Positions 1 to 8,518 are shown, counted from the stretch's first letter. The stretch: DNA of 64,000 bases from Poriferisodalis sp965203655 (GCF_965203655.1 NZ_CBDBDD010000005.1:248001-312000), one strand, 5' to 3'. Numbers and translations: made by a program. Notes: generated by a model not told the origin, from the letters alone.

Positions 1-1
1 G

Positions 2-415
2 GCCGAATCCGTTGCTGCTGCGGCCGGGCTCACCGGCGAGACAGAGATCGTGTACCAGTCACGCAGCGGCCCGCCGCAGGTGCCGTGGCTGGAGCCCGAC
101 GTCAGCGACCGCTTGGTCGAGCTTGGGTCCGAGGGGGTCGGTTCGGTCCTCACCGTGCCGCTCGGATTCGTTTCCGATCACATGGAGGTACTGGTCGACC
201 TCGACACCCGGGCACGATTCGCCGCAGCGCGGGCGGGCATCACCATGGTGCGTGCCCGCACGGTCGGCACCCACCCGCTGTTCGTCGAGGCACTCGTCGA
301 CCTCGTCGAGGAGACAGCCGGTCTGCGCAGCGATCGGCCCGCGGTCGGACGTCTCGGCCCGCGGCCTGACAGCTGCGCCCCCGGATGCTGTGTCCCTAGC
401 CAGCCAGCCAGCTAG
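2..415 (+). CDS. hemH: Ferrochelatase, C-terminal part (gene runs off the left edge)
   Basis: This is the 3' end of a chelatase that inserts iron into a porphyrin late in haem synthesis. The frame is open from base 2. It carries the family block SVLTVPLGFVSDHMEVLVDL, followed by AGITMVRARTVGTHPLFVEA. This is the C-terminal half of the fold, including a conserved region with the active-site Glu/Asp face. The upstream half, including the catalytic His motif, lies outside the window. The last 25 or so residues are low complexity. The TAG stop overlaps the TAG of the convergent nrdJ through the palindrome CTAG. Family assignment is firm; actinobacterial members may use coproporphyrin rather than protoporphyrin, which cannot be decided here. 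Confidence 0.9.
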   Translation, partial: AESVAAAAGLTGETEIVYQSRSGPPQVPWLEPDVSDRLVELGSEGVGSVLTVPLGFVSDHMEVLVDLDTRARFAAARAGITMVRARTVGTHPLFVEALVDLVEETAGLRSDRPAVGRLGPRPDSCAPGCCVPSQPAS

Positions 416-3243
416 CCACAGCCGCTAGTTGCCCCGCAGGACCGGCAGGCAAAGCACGAGCCGGCACGCACCATCCGATCGCCGCACGTCATGCACAGCG
501 GTGCATCGCGGTGCCCGGCCGGCTCGGGAGGCTGCGACGGCGGATCGGGTGCGGGCTCAGCACCGATGGCTGTGGGGACCGAGGCACTCTCGAGGCCGGG
601 CAGCGGCGGATCGGTACGTTCGTCCACGCTGAGCACCCCCAGCTCGCTGCGCTCGTCGAACGACAGGTATTCGAGCGCGAGACGGCGGAAGATGTAGTCG
701 ACGATGCTGGTGGCGATCCGCAGCTCGGGATCGTCGGTGAGCCCGGCGGGCTCGAATCGCATGTTGGTGAACGCCTCGACGTAGGAGCGCAACGGCACCC
801 CGTGCTGCAAGCCGTGGCTCACCGAGATCGCGAAGGCATCCATGATCCCGGCCAGCGTCGAGCCCTGCTTGGCCACGGTGAGGAAGATCTCGCCGGGCCG
901 GCCGTCGTCGTACTCGCCGACGGTCATGAAACCATGGCAGTCGGTGACCCGGAACGAGAACGTGCGTGACCGGCGCCTGCGAGGCAGCCGGTTGCGCGGC
1001 GGCACCACCGCCCCCTGCAGCGCCGCAGCAGCCGCTGCGGGAGCATCGGCTCCCGATGCCGCCGGCCCGACCGACAGCGGCTGGGATACCTTGCAGTTGT
1101 CGCGATAGATCGCCACGGCCTTGAGCCCGAGCCGCCACGATTCGATGAACAGGTCCTCGATGTCGGCGACGGTGGCGTCCTCTGCCAAGTTGACCGTCTT
1201 GGAGATCGCGCCCGAGACGAACGGCTGGCATGCAGCCATCATCGCGACATGGCCACGGGGTGAGATCGCGTCGTCGCCGATCGAGCAGGCGAACACTGCG
1301 AGATGGTCATCCGCAAGGTGAGGGGCCCCGGCGATGCGACCGTTCTGGAGGATGTGAGCCTCGACGTCGGCAATCTCCGACAGGGAGTAGCCCAGGCGCC
1401 CCAGAGCCACCGGCACCGTCGAGTTGACGATGCGCAGGTCGCCGCCGCCGACCAGCTTCTTGTGCTTCACCAGGCCGAGGTCGGGCTCGATGCCGGTGGT
1501 GTCACAGTCCATCATGAACGAGATTGTTCCCGTGGGCGCGATCACCGTCGCCTGCGAGTTCCGCACACCGTGGGCATCACATCCGGCCACGGCGTGATCC
1601 CAACGCTCGCGTGCAGCAGAGCGCATCTGTTCGGTCAGAGCGCCCAAGCCGGACGCCGTCGGGACAGCACCGATCTCGGCCGAGATCGGCTCGATGCGCT
1701 CGAGCGCACCACGGTGCCGACGCAGGACGCCGGCCATCGCCCCGGCATTCGCAGCGAAGCCGTCGAAGGGGCTCAGACGCGCCGCCAGATCGGCGGAGGT
1801 GGCGTATGCCTCGCCGCAGATCAGCGCAGTGACCGTTGCCGCAAGTGCCCGGGCCGGCGGCGAGTCATAAGGGGCGCCGGCGGCCATCAGCAGCGCGCCC
1901 AGGTTGGTGAAGCCCAGGCCGAGCTGGCGGAAGTTGCGAGACGTCTCGCCGATGAGTGCTGTCGGGTAGTCCGCGTGGCTCACCAGCACGTCCTGGGCGA
2001 TGAACGTGATGCGCACCGCCTGACGCAAGCCCTCGATGTCGAACTCGCAGCCACCTTCGGGACCCGCGCCTTCCCCGAAGAACGGCAGCAGGTTGACGCT
2101 GGCCAGGTTGCAGGCCGAATTGTCCAGATGGACGTACTCGCTGCACGGGTTGCTGGCACTGATCGGGCCATGAGCCGGCGCGGTGTGCCAGTCGTTGATC
2201 GTGGTCGAGAACTGCACGCCGGGATCGGCGCACTCCCACGCCGCCTGGGCGATCTGGCGGAGCAGCTCACGCGCCCCCACCACCGAGGTGATCTCGCCGC
2301 CGGTACGCGCACGCAGCTCCCACGAGGTGTCGTTCTCCACCGCCGCCATGAACTCGTCGGACAGCCGCACCGAGTTGTTGGCGTTCTGGTACTGGATCGA
2401 GAACGAATCGGCACCGTCGAGATCCATGTCGAAGCCGGCCGCGGCGAGGGCTCGTGCCTTGCGCTCCTCACGCGCCTTGCACCACACGAACGCCTCGATG
2501 TCAGGGTGGTCGGCGTCGAGCAGCACCATCTTGGCGGCGCGCCGAGTCTTACCGCCGCTGCGGATCGTGCCTGCCGACGCGTCGGCACCGCGCATGAAGC
2601 TGACCGGTCCGCTGGCCGTGCCGCCACCTGACAGCGGTTCGGACGACGCCCGCAGTAGCGAGAGATTGACGCCGGCGCCGGAGCCGCCCTTGAAGATGCG
2701 GCCCTCGGTGACGTACCACTCCAAGATGGATTCCATCTCGTCGGAGACCGCGAGGATGAAGCACGCTGAAGCCTGTTGCGGTACGCCATTCACGCCGATG
2801 TTGAACCACACCGGGCTGTTGAAGGCGACGCGCTGATGCAGCAGCAGCCATGAAAGCTCGGCCTCGAAGATCGCCTCCTCGTCGGGCGAGGAGAAACAGC
2901 CGTCGTCGGACGCCCAGCGGGTGATGGTGCCTGCCACGCGGTCGATGACCTGTCGCAACGACCGCTCGCGTTCAGGTGTGCCGAGCGTGCCGCGGAAGTA
3001 CTTCTGCGCCACGATGTTGACCGCCGTGGGGCTCCAGTCGGCCGGGAATTCGACGTCGGGCTGGGCGAACGCCACCGTGCCGTCGGTCGCGTTGGTGATC
3101 GAGGCGTCGTGGCGCTCCCACGTCACCGTGTCGTACGGGTGCGTGCCGGCCGTCGTGAAGTGCCGGCGCAGCCGCAGCGGCGCGCCCAGAGGCCCGCTGC
3201 CGGGGCTGGGGCCCTGCACCCGCTGCGCTTCTGTCATCGCCAC
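412..3243 (-). CDS. nrdJ: Vitamin B12-dependent (class II) ribonucleotide reductase
   Basis: It reduces ribonucleotides to deoxyribonucleotides using adenosylcobalamin, so it works with or without oxygen. The 943-residue product has the family landmarks in order: the redox Cys in ASACF (about C161), the GGSGAGVNLS loop (about 186), SGGKTRRAAKM (about 229), the thiyl-radical Cys in NPCSEY (about C367), SACNLASVNL with the partner Cys (about C378), and PTGTISFMMDCDTTGIEPD (about 570). The tail ends in a Cys-rich CMTCGD...CFACRSCG segment, the usual swinging redox/zinc-ribbon tail. The GTG start gives V-A-M-T; the ATG two codons later is an equally good start. It is transcribed away from a 29-bp DnaA-box-like palindrome. 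I see no cobalamin riboswitch upstream. Confidence 0.95.
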   Translation of the reverse strand: MAMTEAQRVQGPSPGSGPLGAPLRLRRHFTTAGTHPYDTVTWERHDASITNATDGTVAFAQPDVEFPADWSPTAVNIVAQKYFRGTLGTPERERSLRQVIDRVAGTITRWASDDGCFSSPDEEAIFEAELSWLLLHQRVAFNSPVWFNIGVNGVPQQASACFILAVSDEMESILEWYVTEGRIFKGGSGAGVNLSLLRASSEPLSGGGTASGPVSFMRGADASAGTIRSGGKTRRAAKMVLLDADHPDIEAFVWCKAREERKARALAAAGFDMDLDGADSFSIQYQNANNSVRLSDEFMAAVENDTSWELRARTGGEITSVVGARELLRQIAQAAWECADPGVQFSTTINDWHTAPAHGPISASNPCSEYVHLDNSACNLASVNLLPFFGEGAGPEGGCEFDIEGLRQAVRITFIAQDVLVSHADYPTALIGETSRNFRQLGLGFTNLGALLMAAGAPYDSPPARALAATVTALICGEAYATSADLAARLSPFDGFAANAGAMAGVLRRHRGALERIEPISAEIGAVPTASGLGALTEQMRSAARERWDHAVAGCDAHGVRNSQATVIAPTGTISFMMDCDTTGIEPDLGLVKHKKLVGGGDLRIVNSTVPVALGRLGYSLSEIADVEAHILQNGRIAGAPHLADDHLAVFACSIGDDAISPRGHVAMMAACQPFVSGAISKTVNLAEDATVADIEDLFIESWRLGLKAVAIYRDNCKVSQPLSVGPAASGADAPAAAAAALQGAVVPPRNRLPRRRRSRTFSFRVTDCHGFMTVGEYDDGRPGEIFLTVAKQGSTLAGIMDAFAISVSHGLQHGVPLRSYVEAFTNMRFEPAGLTDDPELRIATSIVDYIFRRLALEYLSFDERSELGVLSVDERTDPPLPGLESASVPTAIGAEPAPDPPSQPPEPAGHRDAPLCMTCGDRMVRAGSCFACRSCGATSGCG

Positions 3244-3331
3244 GAGCCCGCGACCTTATGGCTTCGGCCCTGTGGAACAAAAGGGGTCGACATCGAGGCG
3301 TTCATGGGGATATTCCTGTGTACAACTGTGC

Positions 3332-3360
3332 AGGGCTGTGGACAAGTTGTCCACAGCCCT
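3332..3360. promoter_or_regulatory. 29-bp perfect palindrome containing two inverted DnaA-box-like 9-mers
   Basis: Arms AGGGCTGTGGACAA (3332-3345) and TTGTCCACAGCCCT (3347-3360) are perfectly complementary around one central G. Each arm holds the 9-mer TTGTCCACA: forward at 3347-3355 and reversed at 3337-3345. That 9-mer is the form of DnaA box preferred in high-GC actinobacteria. It lies in the intergenic region shared by divergent nrdJ and the RibD-like gene. No T-run follows, so it does not look like an intrinsic terminator. DnaA control of nrdJ is an inference. Confidence 0.6.
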
Positions 3361-3419
3361 TGTGGGCAAATGCCGTCATGCAGAGCTTGCTCTGAGGCCC
3401 ACGGTGGCAGACTCGTCGC

Positions 3420-4148
3420 GTGCACCGGCTGTTCCCGTCGCCGGCAGAGACTGTCGACCCCCACCAAGCTGCCAGCCTGCCGCGCTCGCCGCACTCCAGC
3501 AGGCCTTGGGTGCTGCTCAACATGGTGGCGAGCATCGACGGGGCCGCAGCATTGGGCGGCCTGTCCGCAGGACTCTCTGGCGCAGCCGACAAAGCGATGT
3601 TCGCGGCGCTGCGAGCTCGAGCCGACGTCATCCTCGTCGGCGCTGGCACGGCGAATGCCGAACGGTATGGACGGGCTCGACGTTCGGGTGCTCGCATCGC
3701 GGTCGTCAGCGGATCGCTCAGCGTCGATCCGGAGCTGCCGCTGTTCGCAGCTGACGCGGAGCCTGCGACGGTGCCGCTGCCGCTGATCGTGACGACCGGC
3801 AGCGCCGATGCCTCGTGTGCCGCACGATTCGAGGGCCGCGCCGAACTGCTACGCGCAGGAGACGGGATCGTCGACCTGCGGGCTGCGCTGGCCGAACTCG
3901 GCGCGCGCGGCGCCCGCGTGGTGCTGTGCGAGGGCGGTCCGACGCTGAATGCGGGCCTGCTGGCTTGCGACCTTGTCGACGAGATCAATCTCACGCACGC
4001 TCCGCTGGCAATCAGTGCCGCGGCGCCACGCATCGTCGATGGGCTGACGACCGGAGCGGCTAAGTCAACCCCGCGAGCGTTCGCGCTGACCCAAGTCGTC
4101 ACGCACGAGGGCGTGCTCTTCGTGCGGTGGCTTCGCGCCCGCGACTGA
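3420..4148 (+). CDS. RibD C-terminal-domain (dihydrofolate reductase-fold) pyrimidine reductase
   Basis: A 242-residue protein with only the reductase half of RibD. Motifs seen are WVLLNMVASIDGAAAL near residue 30 (substrate and NADPH strand), RARADVILVGAGTANAERYG near 64, and ARVVLCEGGPTLNAGLLA near 164, the glycine-rich NADPH loop. Stand-alone relatives act in riboflavin synthesis or reduce other pyrimidine- or folate-like substrates, so the exact substrate is open. There is no deaminase domain. The start is GTG at 3420, 60 bp from the palindrome. It sits alone between divergent nrdJ and lexA. Confidence 0.8.
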   Translation: MHRLFPSPAETVDPHQAASLPRSPHSSRPWVLLNMVASIDGAAALGGLSAGLSGAADKAMFAALRARADVILVGAGTANAERYGRARRSGARIAVVSGSLSVDPELPLFAADAEPATVPLPLIVTTGSADASCAARFEGRAELLRAGDGIVDLRAALAELGARGARVVLCEGGPTLNAGLLACDLVDEINLTHAPLAISAAAPRIVDGLTTGAAKSTPRAFALTQVVTHEGVLFVRWLRARD

Positions 4149-4152
4149 GGTT

Positions 4153-4168
4153 CCGAACAAATGCTCGT
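4153..4168. promoter_or_regulatory. Weak second LexA (SOS) box
   Basis: The sequence holds CGAAC at 4154-4158 and GCTCG at 4163-4167. This matches the actinobacterial pattern GAAC-N4-GTTC with one mismatch in the right half. It lies five bases after the RibD-like stop and 20 bp upstream of the better box. Two boxes would allow graded autoregulation of lexA. Confidence 0.4.
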
Positions 4169-4172
4169 AATA

Positions 4173-4188
4173 TCGAACACTTGTTGCT
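4173..4188. promoter_or_regulatory. LexA (SOS) box of lexA
   Basis: TCGAAC-ACTT-GTTGCT has the GAAC-N4-GTT core with correct spacing, 75 bp before the lexA start. It departs from the mycobacterial-type consensus TCGAAC-N4-GTTCGA only in the last half-site. Autoregulation of lexA is the rule in this group. Confidence 0.7.
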
Positions 4189-4262
4189 AGTGTAGTGCGC
4201 GGAACGAGGGTTCCATCCGCCCGACGCTCCGCTGCAACCAGCAGCACCCCAGGAGGATCACC

Positions 4263-4919
4263 ATGAGAAATGCCAGCGCTGCCGACCAGCGAGTCGCGCA
4301 TCTGGGAGAACGCCAGCGCGCCATGCTCGAGTTCATCGACGAGATACAGCGCGAGCGTGGCTATCCCCCGTCGGTGCGTGAGATCGGCGAGGAGGTCGAT
4401 CTCAAATCGCCTGCAACCGTGCACCGGCATCTGCGGGCGCTGGAGGCAGATGGCTGGATCCGGCGAGATCCGTCACGGCCGAGGGCGCTCATCGTCAACT
4501 TCGACTGGCAGACGGGGGTCAAGGGAGAACGGAGGCCCACGCGGCACGTTCCCCTCATCGGCGACGTGGCGGCGGGAACCGATGTCTTGGCCCAGCAGAA
4601 CGTCGAAGAACTCCTTCCGCTGCCAGCGGACTTCACCGGCAGCGGCGAACTGTTCATGTTGCGAGTACGGGGCGACTCGATGATCAACGCCGGCATTTGG
4701 GACCGCGACTACGTCGTCGCTCGGCACCAGCCAGACGCCGAGAGCGGCGACATCGTTGTCGCTGGCATCAATGGCGAAGAGGGCACGGTCAAGCGGCTCC
4801 GGCTCTCTGGCGACGACATCGTTCTCGAGCCGGCCAATCCCGATCATCGCCCAATCGTCTGCGCCGCCGGCGAGGTCACCATCTACGGCAAGGTCGTGAC
4901 GGTGATCCGGCGCTTGTAG
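4263..4919 (+). CDS. lexA: LexA SOS repressor
   Basis: This is the repressor of the DNA-damage regulon; it is inactivated by RecA-stimulated self-cleavage. The N-terminal winged HTH (residues 15-78) includes GYPPSVREIGEEVDLKSPAT. The C-terminal S24 peptidase domain carries the Ala-Gly scissile bond at A104-G105 in GDVAAGTD. The nucleophile is S139 in RGDSMINAGI and the general base is K177 in GTVKRL. The 218-residue length is normal. AGGAGG lies seven bases before the ATG, which fixes the start. Two SOS boxes sit upstream. The final codons and stop are copied 65 bp downstream in an intergenic repeat. Confidence 0.96.
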   Translation: MRNASAADQRVAHLGERQRAMLEFIDEIQRERGYPPSVREIGEEVDLKSPATVHRHLRALEADGWIRRDPSRPRALIVNFDWQTGVKGERRPTRHVPLIGDVAAGTDVLAQQNVEELLPLPADFTGSGELFMLRVRGDSMINAGIWDRDYVVARHQPDAESGDIVVAGINGEEGTVKRLRLSGDDIVLEPANPDHRPIVCAAGEVTIYGKVVTVIRRL

Positions 4920-4986
4920 CGCCGGACCATCAGACACTGCGTCGCCTCTAGGCGACGGAGCATCAAACACAGCGGCGCTTGTAGCG
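4908..4986. repeat. Intergenic hairpin repeat with duplicated lexA 3' end
   Basis: The last lexA codons plus stop (CGGCGCTTGTAGCG, 4908-4921) recur exactly at 4973-4986, an offset of 65 bp. Between them are two hairpin-plus-tail units. Stem CGGCGC/GCGCCG (4908-4924) is followed by CATCAGACAC. Stem CGTCGCC/GGCGACG (4940-4957) is followed by CATCAAACAC (4962-4971). The same decamer and the same arrangement recur after the oxidoreductase gene at 28192-28282. No U-run follows the stems, so simple intrinsic termination is unlikely. Confidence 0.55.
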
Positions 4987-5025
4987 GCCCCGGCCGGGAC
5001 CGCGGCCGTGTGCTCAACTTGACCC

Positions 5026-5847
5026 GTGTTCACGGTCATGACGCAGCCGCCCGCAGACCTCGACGACACGTTGAACGTGTGGATCCCGATCCGCTCGGGA
5101 ACGGTGTACACCGAGCCCGGCGGCGGCCTGTGGCGTGACGCAGTCTCACCCGTCGGAGACGTTGCGGCCCAAGGGGCGTTTCTGGGCGTGCTCGACGGAC
5201 ACGGCGTCTGGGCCGTCGATCTGGATCCTGCCGACGGCCCGCCGCTGGACGAAGGCGACCTCGAACCGGTCCCGCTGCGGAAGCTCTACGGCCGGATTCC
5301 TGACGAGCATTGGCAGATCGCAGGGCGTGCAGCGCAGATCGTGGAGTTCGAACGAACGCACCGCTATTGCGGGCGCTGCGGCAGCCCGACCAGCACCAAC
5401 GCTTCGGACCGAGCCAAGATCTGCGACAAGTGCGGGCACATGGCGTTCCCGCGGCTCAGTCCCGCGATGATCGTTCTGGTCGAGCGAGGTCCTGAGGTGC
5501 TGCTGGCGTGGGGCCGGCAGTTCCCGGGTCGCTTCTACAGCGCGCTCGCCGGCTTCGTCGAACCCGGTGAGAGCCTCGAGGACGCCGTCGTCCGTGAGGT
5601 TCGCGAGGAAGTCGGCATCACGGTCGGCAACGTGCGCTACTTCGGCAGCCAGCCGTGGCCGTTCCCCCATTCGCTGATGTGCGGTTTCACCTGCGATTGG
5701 GAGGCCGGTGAGATCGACCCTGATCCTGACGAGATCGTCGACGCCGGCTGGTACACCGCGGACAGCCTGCCGCCGGTGCCGCGCGGCGGCATGTCGATCT
5801 CGGGCTGGCTCATCGAGGACTGGCTCGAACGCATGGGTGCCGGCTGA
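5026..5847 (+). CDS. nudC: NAD(+) diphosphatase / NADH pyrophosphatase of the Nudix family
   Basis: It hydrolyses NAD(H) to NMN(H) and AMP and, in characterised relatives, removes NAD caps from RNA. The 273 residues show an N-terminal domain and a zinc ribbon, CGRC at 115-118 and CDKC at 133-136. The Nudix box starts at G176 and includes E182 and REVREEVGI at 190-198, which binds metal. The NudC-specific SQPWPFPHSLM follows. The start is GTG. It follows lexA by about 105 bp of repeat-bearing sequence and may have its own promoter. Confidence 0.93.
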   Translation: MFTVMTQPPADLDDTLNVWIPIRSGTVYTEPGGGLWRDAVSPVGDVAAQGAFLGVLDGHGVWAVDLDPADGPPLDEGDLEPVPLRKLYGRIPDEHWQIAGRAAQIVEFERTHRYCGRCGSPTSTNASDRAKICDKCGHMAFPRLSPAMIVLVERGPEVLLAWGRQFPGRFYSALAGFVEPGESLEDAVVREVREEVGITVGNVRYFGSQPWPFPHSLMCGFTCDWEAGEIDPDPDEIVDAGWYTADSLPPVPRGGMSISGWLIEDWLERMGAG

Positions 5848-5880
5848 GGGCCGTCAAACAGCCCATCTGGCCAGCACGCG

Positions 5881-7311
5881 TCAGCCTCGGTGCCAGGTCG
5901 CCCCATCGGGACTGTCGGACACCACGATGCCGCTCGCGGCGAGCTCGTCGCGGATCCGATCAGCTGTCGAGAAGTCTCGTGCAGCGCGCGCCGTTGCCCG
6001 CTCTTCGAGGAGTGCTTCCACCTCGACATCGGTCAGCCCGTCGACCGTGGCAGTCTCGGGGCCCTCTTCGCCGGCCTCGAGGCCGAGGACTCCGAGCAGG
6101 TGCAGCGCCGTGGCGGCATCACGTGCCGCGCCGTCTCCGGAAGCATCGAGCGCAGCATTGGCACGGCGCACCAAGCGGAAGACGACATCGAGCGCCGTGG
6201 GCGTAGCGAAGTCGTCATCCATCGCCGCGGCGAATGCACGTGCGGCCTCGACGTCCAGCCCCACCGCAGCCCCGCTCTCGATGCCAGGCCGCCGTGCCTC
6301 GGCCCACCGCTGGGTCGAGATGCCCGCTGCGGCGGCTCGGCGAGCGAACGCGTCGAGCCGGCCGACGGCGCTGCGGGCCGCGTCGAGCGCCTCTGGGCCC
6401 ATTTCCATCGACCTGCGGTAGTGCGTCTGCAGCACCAGCAGTCGCACGGCGCGAGCGCCGGCTGCGTCGATCGCGTCGGCCAGCTGCGTGTAGTTGCCGA
6501 GGGACTTGGCCATCTTCTCGCTGCCGACATTCACCATGGCGCTGTGCACCCAGTAGCGGGCGAACGATTCGCCTGCAGCCGTCACTTGCGCCCATTCGTT
6601 CTGGTGATGCGGGAAGACCAGGTCGTCTCCGCCGCCGTGGATGTCAAAGCCGGGTCCGAGCGCGCTGAGCGACATCGCCACGCACTCGGTGTGCCAACCG
6701 GGCCGTCCCTCCCCCCATGGGGTATCCCAGCGGGGCTCACCCGGCTGGGCCGCCTTCCACAGCGCGAAGTCGAGCGGCGAGCGCTTGTCGGGGTCGACGT
6801 CGATGCGCGCGCCGGCATCGGCGTTGAGCTGGGACAAGGTGCGGCCTGCGAGCTGTCCGTATCCAGGGGCCGAGTCCACCGCGAAGTACACGCCCTTGCC
6901 CGCCACCTCGTACGCGGCTCCTATGGACAGCAGTTCGGAGATCACCTCGATCATCTGGTCGATGAAGTGGGTGGCGTGGGGACGAGAATCAGGCGGGAGT
7001 ACGCCGAGCCGATCCATCTGGGCGTCGTATGCGGCCGTGAACTCCGTCGCCACGGCCTCCTCCGTGCGACCTTCGCGTTGGGCGCGTTCCACGATCTTGT
7101 CGTCGATATCGGTGACGTTGGAAGCCAACGTCACCGCAAACCCTGCCCACTCCAGGTACCGCCGGATGATGTCGTAGGTCAGCGCAGTGCGGCCATGGCC
7201 CAGGTGCGGCACGTCATAGACCGTCGGCCCGCACACATACATCGAGACCTCGCCCGGCGTTCGCGGGACGAAGGCGGTCTTGCGCCGCGTCATCGTGTCG
7301 AAGATCTGCAA
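5881..7311 (-). CDS. cysS: Cysteinyl-tRNA synthetase
   Basis: It charges tRNA-Cys. Landmarks are the zinc ligand Cys27 in YVCGPTVYD, the HIGH-type motif HLGH at 36-39, the zinc-binding WHTECVAMS region near 205, HGGGDDLVFPHHQNE, the KMAKSLGN form of KMSKS, and a C-terminal DALR domain. I chose the TTG at 7311, giving M-Q-I-F-D-T. It keeps the first beta strand that aligns with other CysS proteins and gives 476 residues. The ATG at 7293 is the alternative. The frame stays open far upstream, but that extension is antisense to the CPBP gene and does not resemble CysS. MshC was considered; length and context favour CysS. Confidence 0.93.
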   Translation of the reverse strand: MQIFDTMTRRKTAFVPRTPGEVSMYVCGPTVYDVPHLGHGRTALTYDIIRRYLEWAGFAVTLASNVTDIDDKIVERAQREGRTEEAVATEFTAAYDAQMDRLGVLPPDSRPHATHFIDQMIEVISELLSIGAAYEVAGKGVYFAVDSAPGYGQLAGRTLSQLNADAGARIDVDPDKRSPLDFALWKAAQPGEPRWDTPWGEGRPGWHTECVAMSLSALGPGFDIHGGGDDLVFPHHQNEWAQVTAAGESFARYWVHSAMVNVGSEKMAKSLGNYTQLADAIDAAGARAVRLLVLQTHYRRSMEMGPEALDAARSAVGRLDAFARRAAAAGISTQRWAEARRPGIESGAAVGLDVEAARAFAAAMDDDFATPTALDVVFRLVRRANAALDASGDGAARDAATALHLLGVLGLEAGEEGPETATVDGLTDVEVEALLEERATARAARDFSTADRIRDELAASGIVVSDSPDGATWHRG

Positions 7312-7397
7312 TGTGCCGAGGGTCCCGATAGCGCTGCAAGGGTACCGATGGTCCGGGCGGCGACGCTGCAGATTTTCCCCAGGACGTGGTGAATTGA

Positions 7398-8204
7398 CTA
7401 CGACAGCTCGAATTCGCTGAGCAAGCTCGAGACGCCCCAAACAGCCAGGTTGTGGATTGCGTGCAGGACCAAGCCGGCCCACCATCCGTATCGCACCCGC
7501 GCGATCGTGAACATCAGGCCCAGCCATAGCTGCGGGCTGACGACGAGCGGCACCACGACGACCGCCGAAGCGGACCAGTTCACGTCGTAGTTGCTGAGGT
7601 GCACCAGTCCGAACGCCGCCAATGCGATCCACATGGGCCAGCGCGGGTGCGACGCCCACCAGCGGGCGGCTCCATCGCGCCACGCGCGATTCGCCGGTGC
7701 GGCGTCGCGGTCGCGATCGGCATGCGCCACACCGACGATCAGCGACTGGATCCACAGAACACCAGACGCAATCGCGACGGCGCCAAACAGCGCGGCGACG
7801 GCCAGTACCGCTCCGTCGCCGAACACGAAGTTGACGAAGCCGACCGCGCCGACGGCCGCCAGCATCCCCAATCGAAGGCGGCCGACCAGCGCGAGCCGGA
7901 ACAGGAATTCCTCGAGCACGGGCGCGAAGAGCGCCACCAGAAGGAACTGCTCCATCACGGACCGTTCGAGCAGCTCGTCCGCCAGCGTGTTCTCGAAGCC
8001 CACGCTTCCCGCCGCGAATGAGACCATCAGCAGGACGATCGAACCGCCGAGGCCGATGAAGAAGAGCACGGCGAGTCCGGCCGGCCATAGGCGTGGGGCC
8101 GCCGAACGGTGCCAATCGGGTCGCAGTGCGAATCGCGGGCTGATCGTGCTCCACACGCCCCCTGGCGCGCCGGCGTCAGCGGGTGGAAGCTCGGGGTTGC
8201 TCAA
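7398..8204 (-). CDS. CPBP-family intramembrane metalloprotease (CAAX prenyl protease-like)
   Basis: A 268-residue multi-pass membrane protein. The hydrophobic segment PAGLAVLFFIGLGGSIVLLM (41-60) is followed by further helices. The signature EExxxR appears as LEEFLFR (E98, E99, R103). A later HLSNYD near 212 supplies the conserved His. Bacterial relatives include bacteriocin-immunity and membrane-quality proteases; the substrate here cannot be read. It lies upstream of cysS on the same strand, with about 85 bp between them. Confidence 0.8.
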   Translation of the reverse strand: MSNPELPPADAGAPGGVWSTISPRFALRPDWHRSAAPRLWPAGLAVLFFIGLGGSIVLLMVSFAAGSVGFENTLADELLERSVMEQFLLVALFAPVLEEFLFRLALVGRLRLGMLAAVGAVGFVNFVFGDGAVLAVAALFGAVAIASGVLWIQSLIVGVAHADRDRDAAPANRAWRDGAARWWASHPRWPMWIALAAFGLVHLSNYDVNWSASAVVVVPLVVSPQLWLGLMFTIARVRYGWWAGLVLHAIHNLAVWGVSSLLSEFELS

Positions 8205-8224
8205 TCGCCGTCGACCTACCCGAC

Positions 8225-8518
8225 TTACTCGTCGTCTTCGTCAGGATCGTCCGGGCGCGCTTCGGGATAGAGATGCTCGAGGCTTCCCGGTTCAACCCTG
8301 CACTGTTCGATGAACTCGTCAACATCGGACAGACGCAAGCGGATGACGCGCCCGAAGCGGTAGGCGGGCAGGTCGCCGCGGTCGATGAAGCGATACAGGG
8401 TCCGCGTCGTGATGCCCATGCGATCCGCTGCCTTCAGCGTGGACAGCCAGGTGATGTCCTCATACGCGACTTGGCTCGTTCCGCCGTTGTCGTCTGGCTC
8501 CTCCGGCTCGTCGGGCAT
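8225..8518 (-). CDS. Small excisionase/MerR-type helix-turn-helix DNA-binding protein
   Basis: A 97-residue protein with an acidic N-terminus and C-terminus around one HTH. The segment WLSTLKAADRMGITTRTLYR and the wing RFGRVIRLRLSDVDEFI are typical of excisionase-like or BldC-like regulators. I place the start at ATG 8518, not the upstream in-frame ATG at 8551, because AAGGAG lies seven bases before it. It faces the AT-rich island upstream of the Tad locus and could regulate that promoter; this is speculation from position. A free-standing regulator is more likely than a phage excisionase, as no integrase is present. Confidence 0.75.
   Translation of the reverse strand: MPDEPEEPDDNGGTSQVAYEDITWLSTLKAADRMGITTRTLYRFIDRGDLPAYRFGRVIRLRLSDVDEFIEQCRVEPGSLEHLYPEARPDDPDEDDE

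Noticed and set aside
1303..2631. Long plus-strand open frame (442 codons) opposite nrdJ
   Set aside because: It lies antisense to the strongly conserved nrdJ, has no recognisable motif and is explained by third-position GC bias.
3244..3420. Cobalamin riboswitch upstream of nrdJ
   Set aside because: I looked for a B12-box-like stretch and a large folded leader and saw only the palindrome and short sequence.
4940..4957. Intrinsic terminator after lexA
   Set aside because: The hairpin is good but no T-run follows; it is better described as part of the repeat.
7312..8154. N-terminal extension of the cysS frame (281 codons)
   Set aside because: It is out of frame with the CPBP gene on the same strand, which carries clear protease motifs; the extension is Arg/Pro-rich noise.
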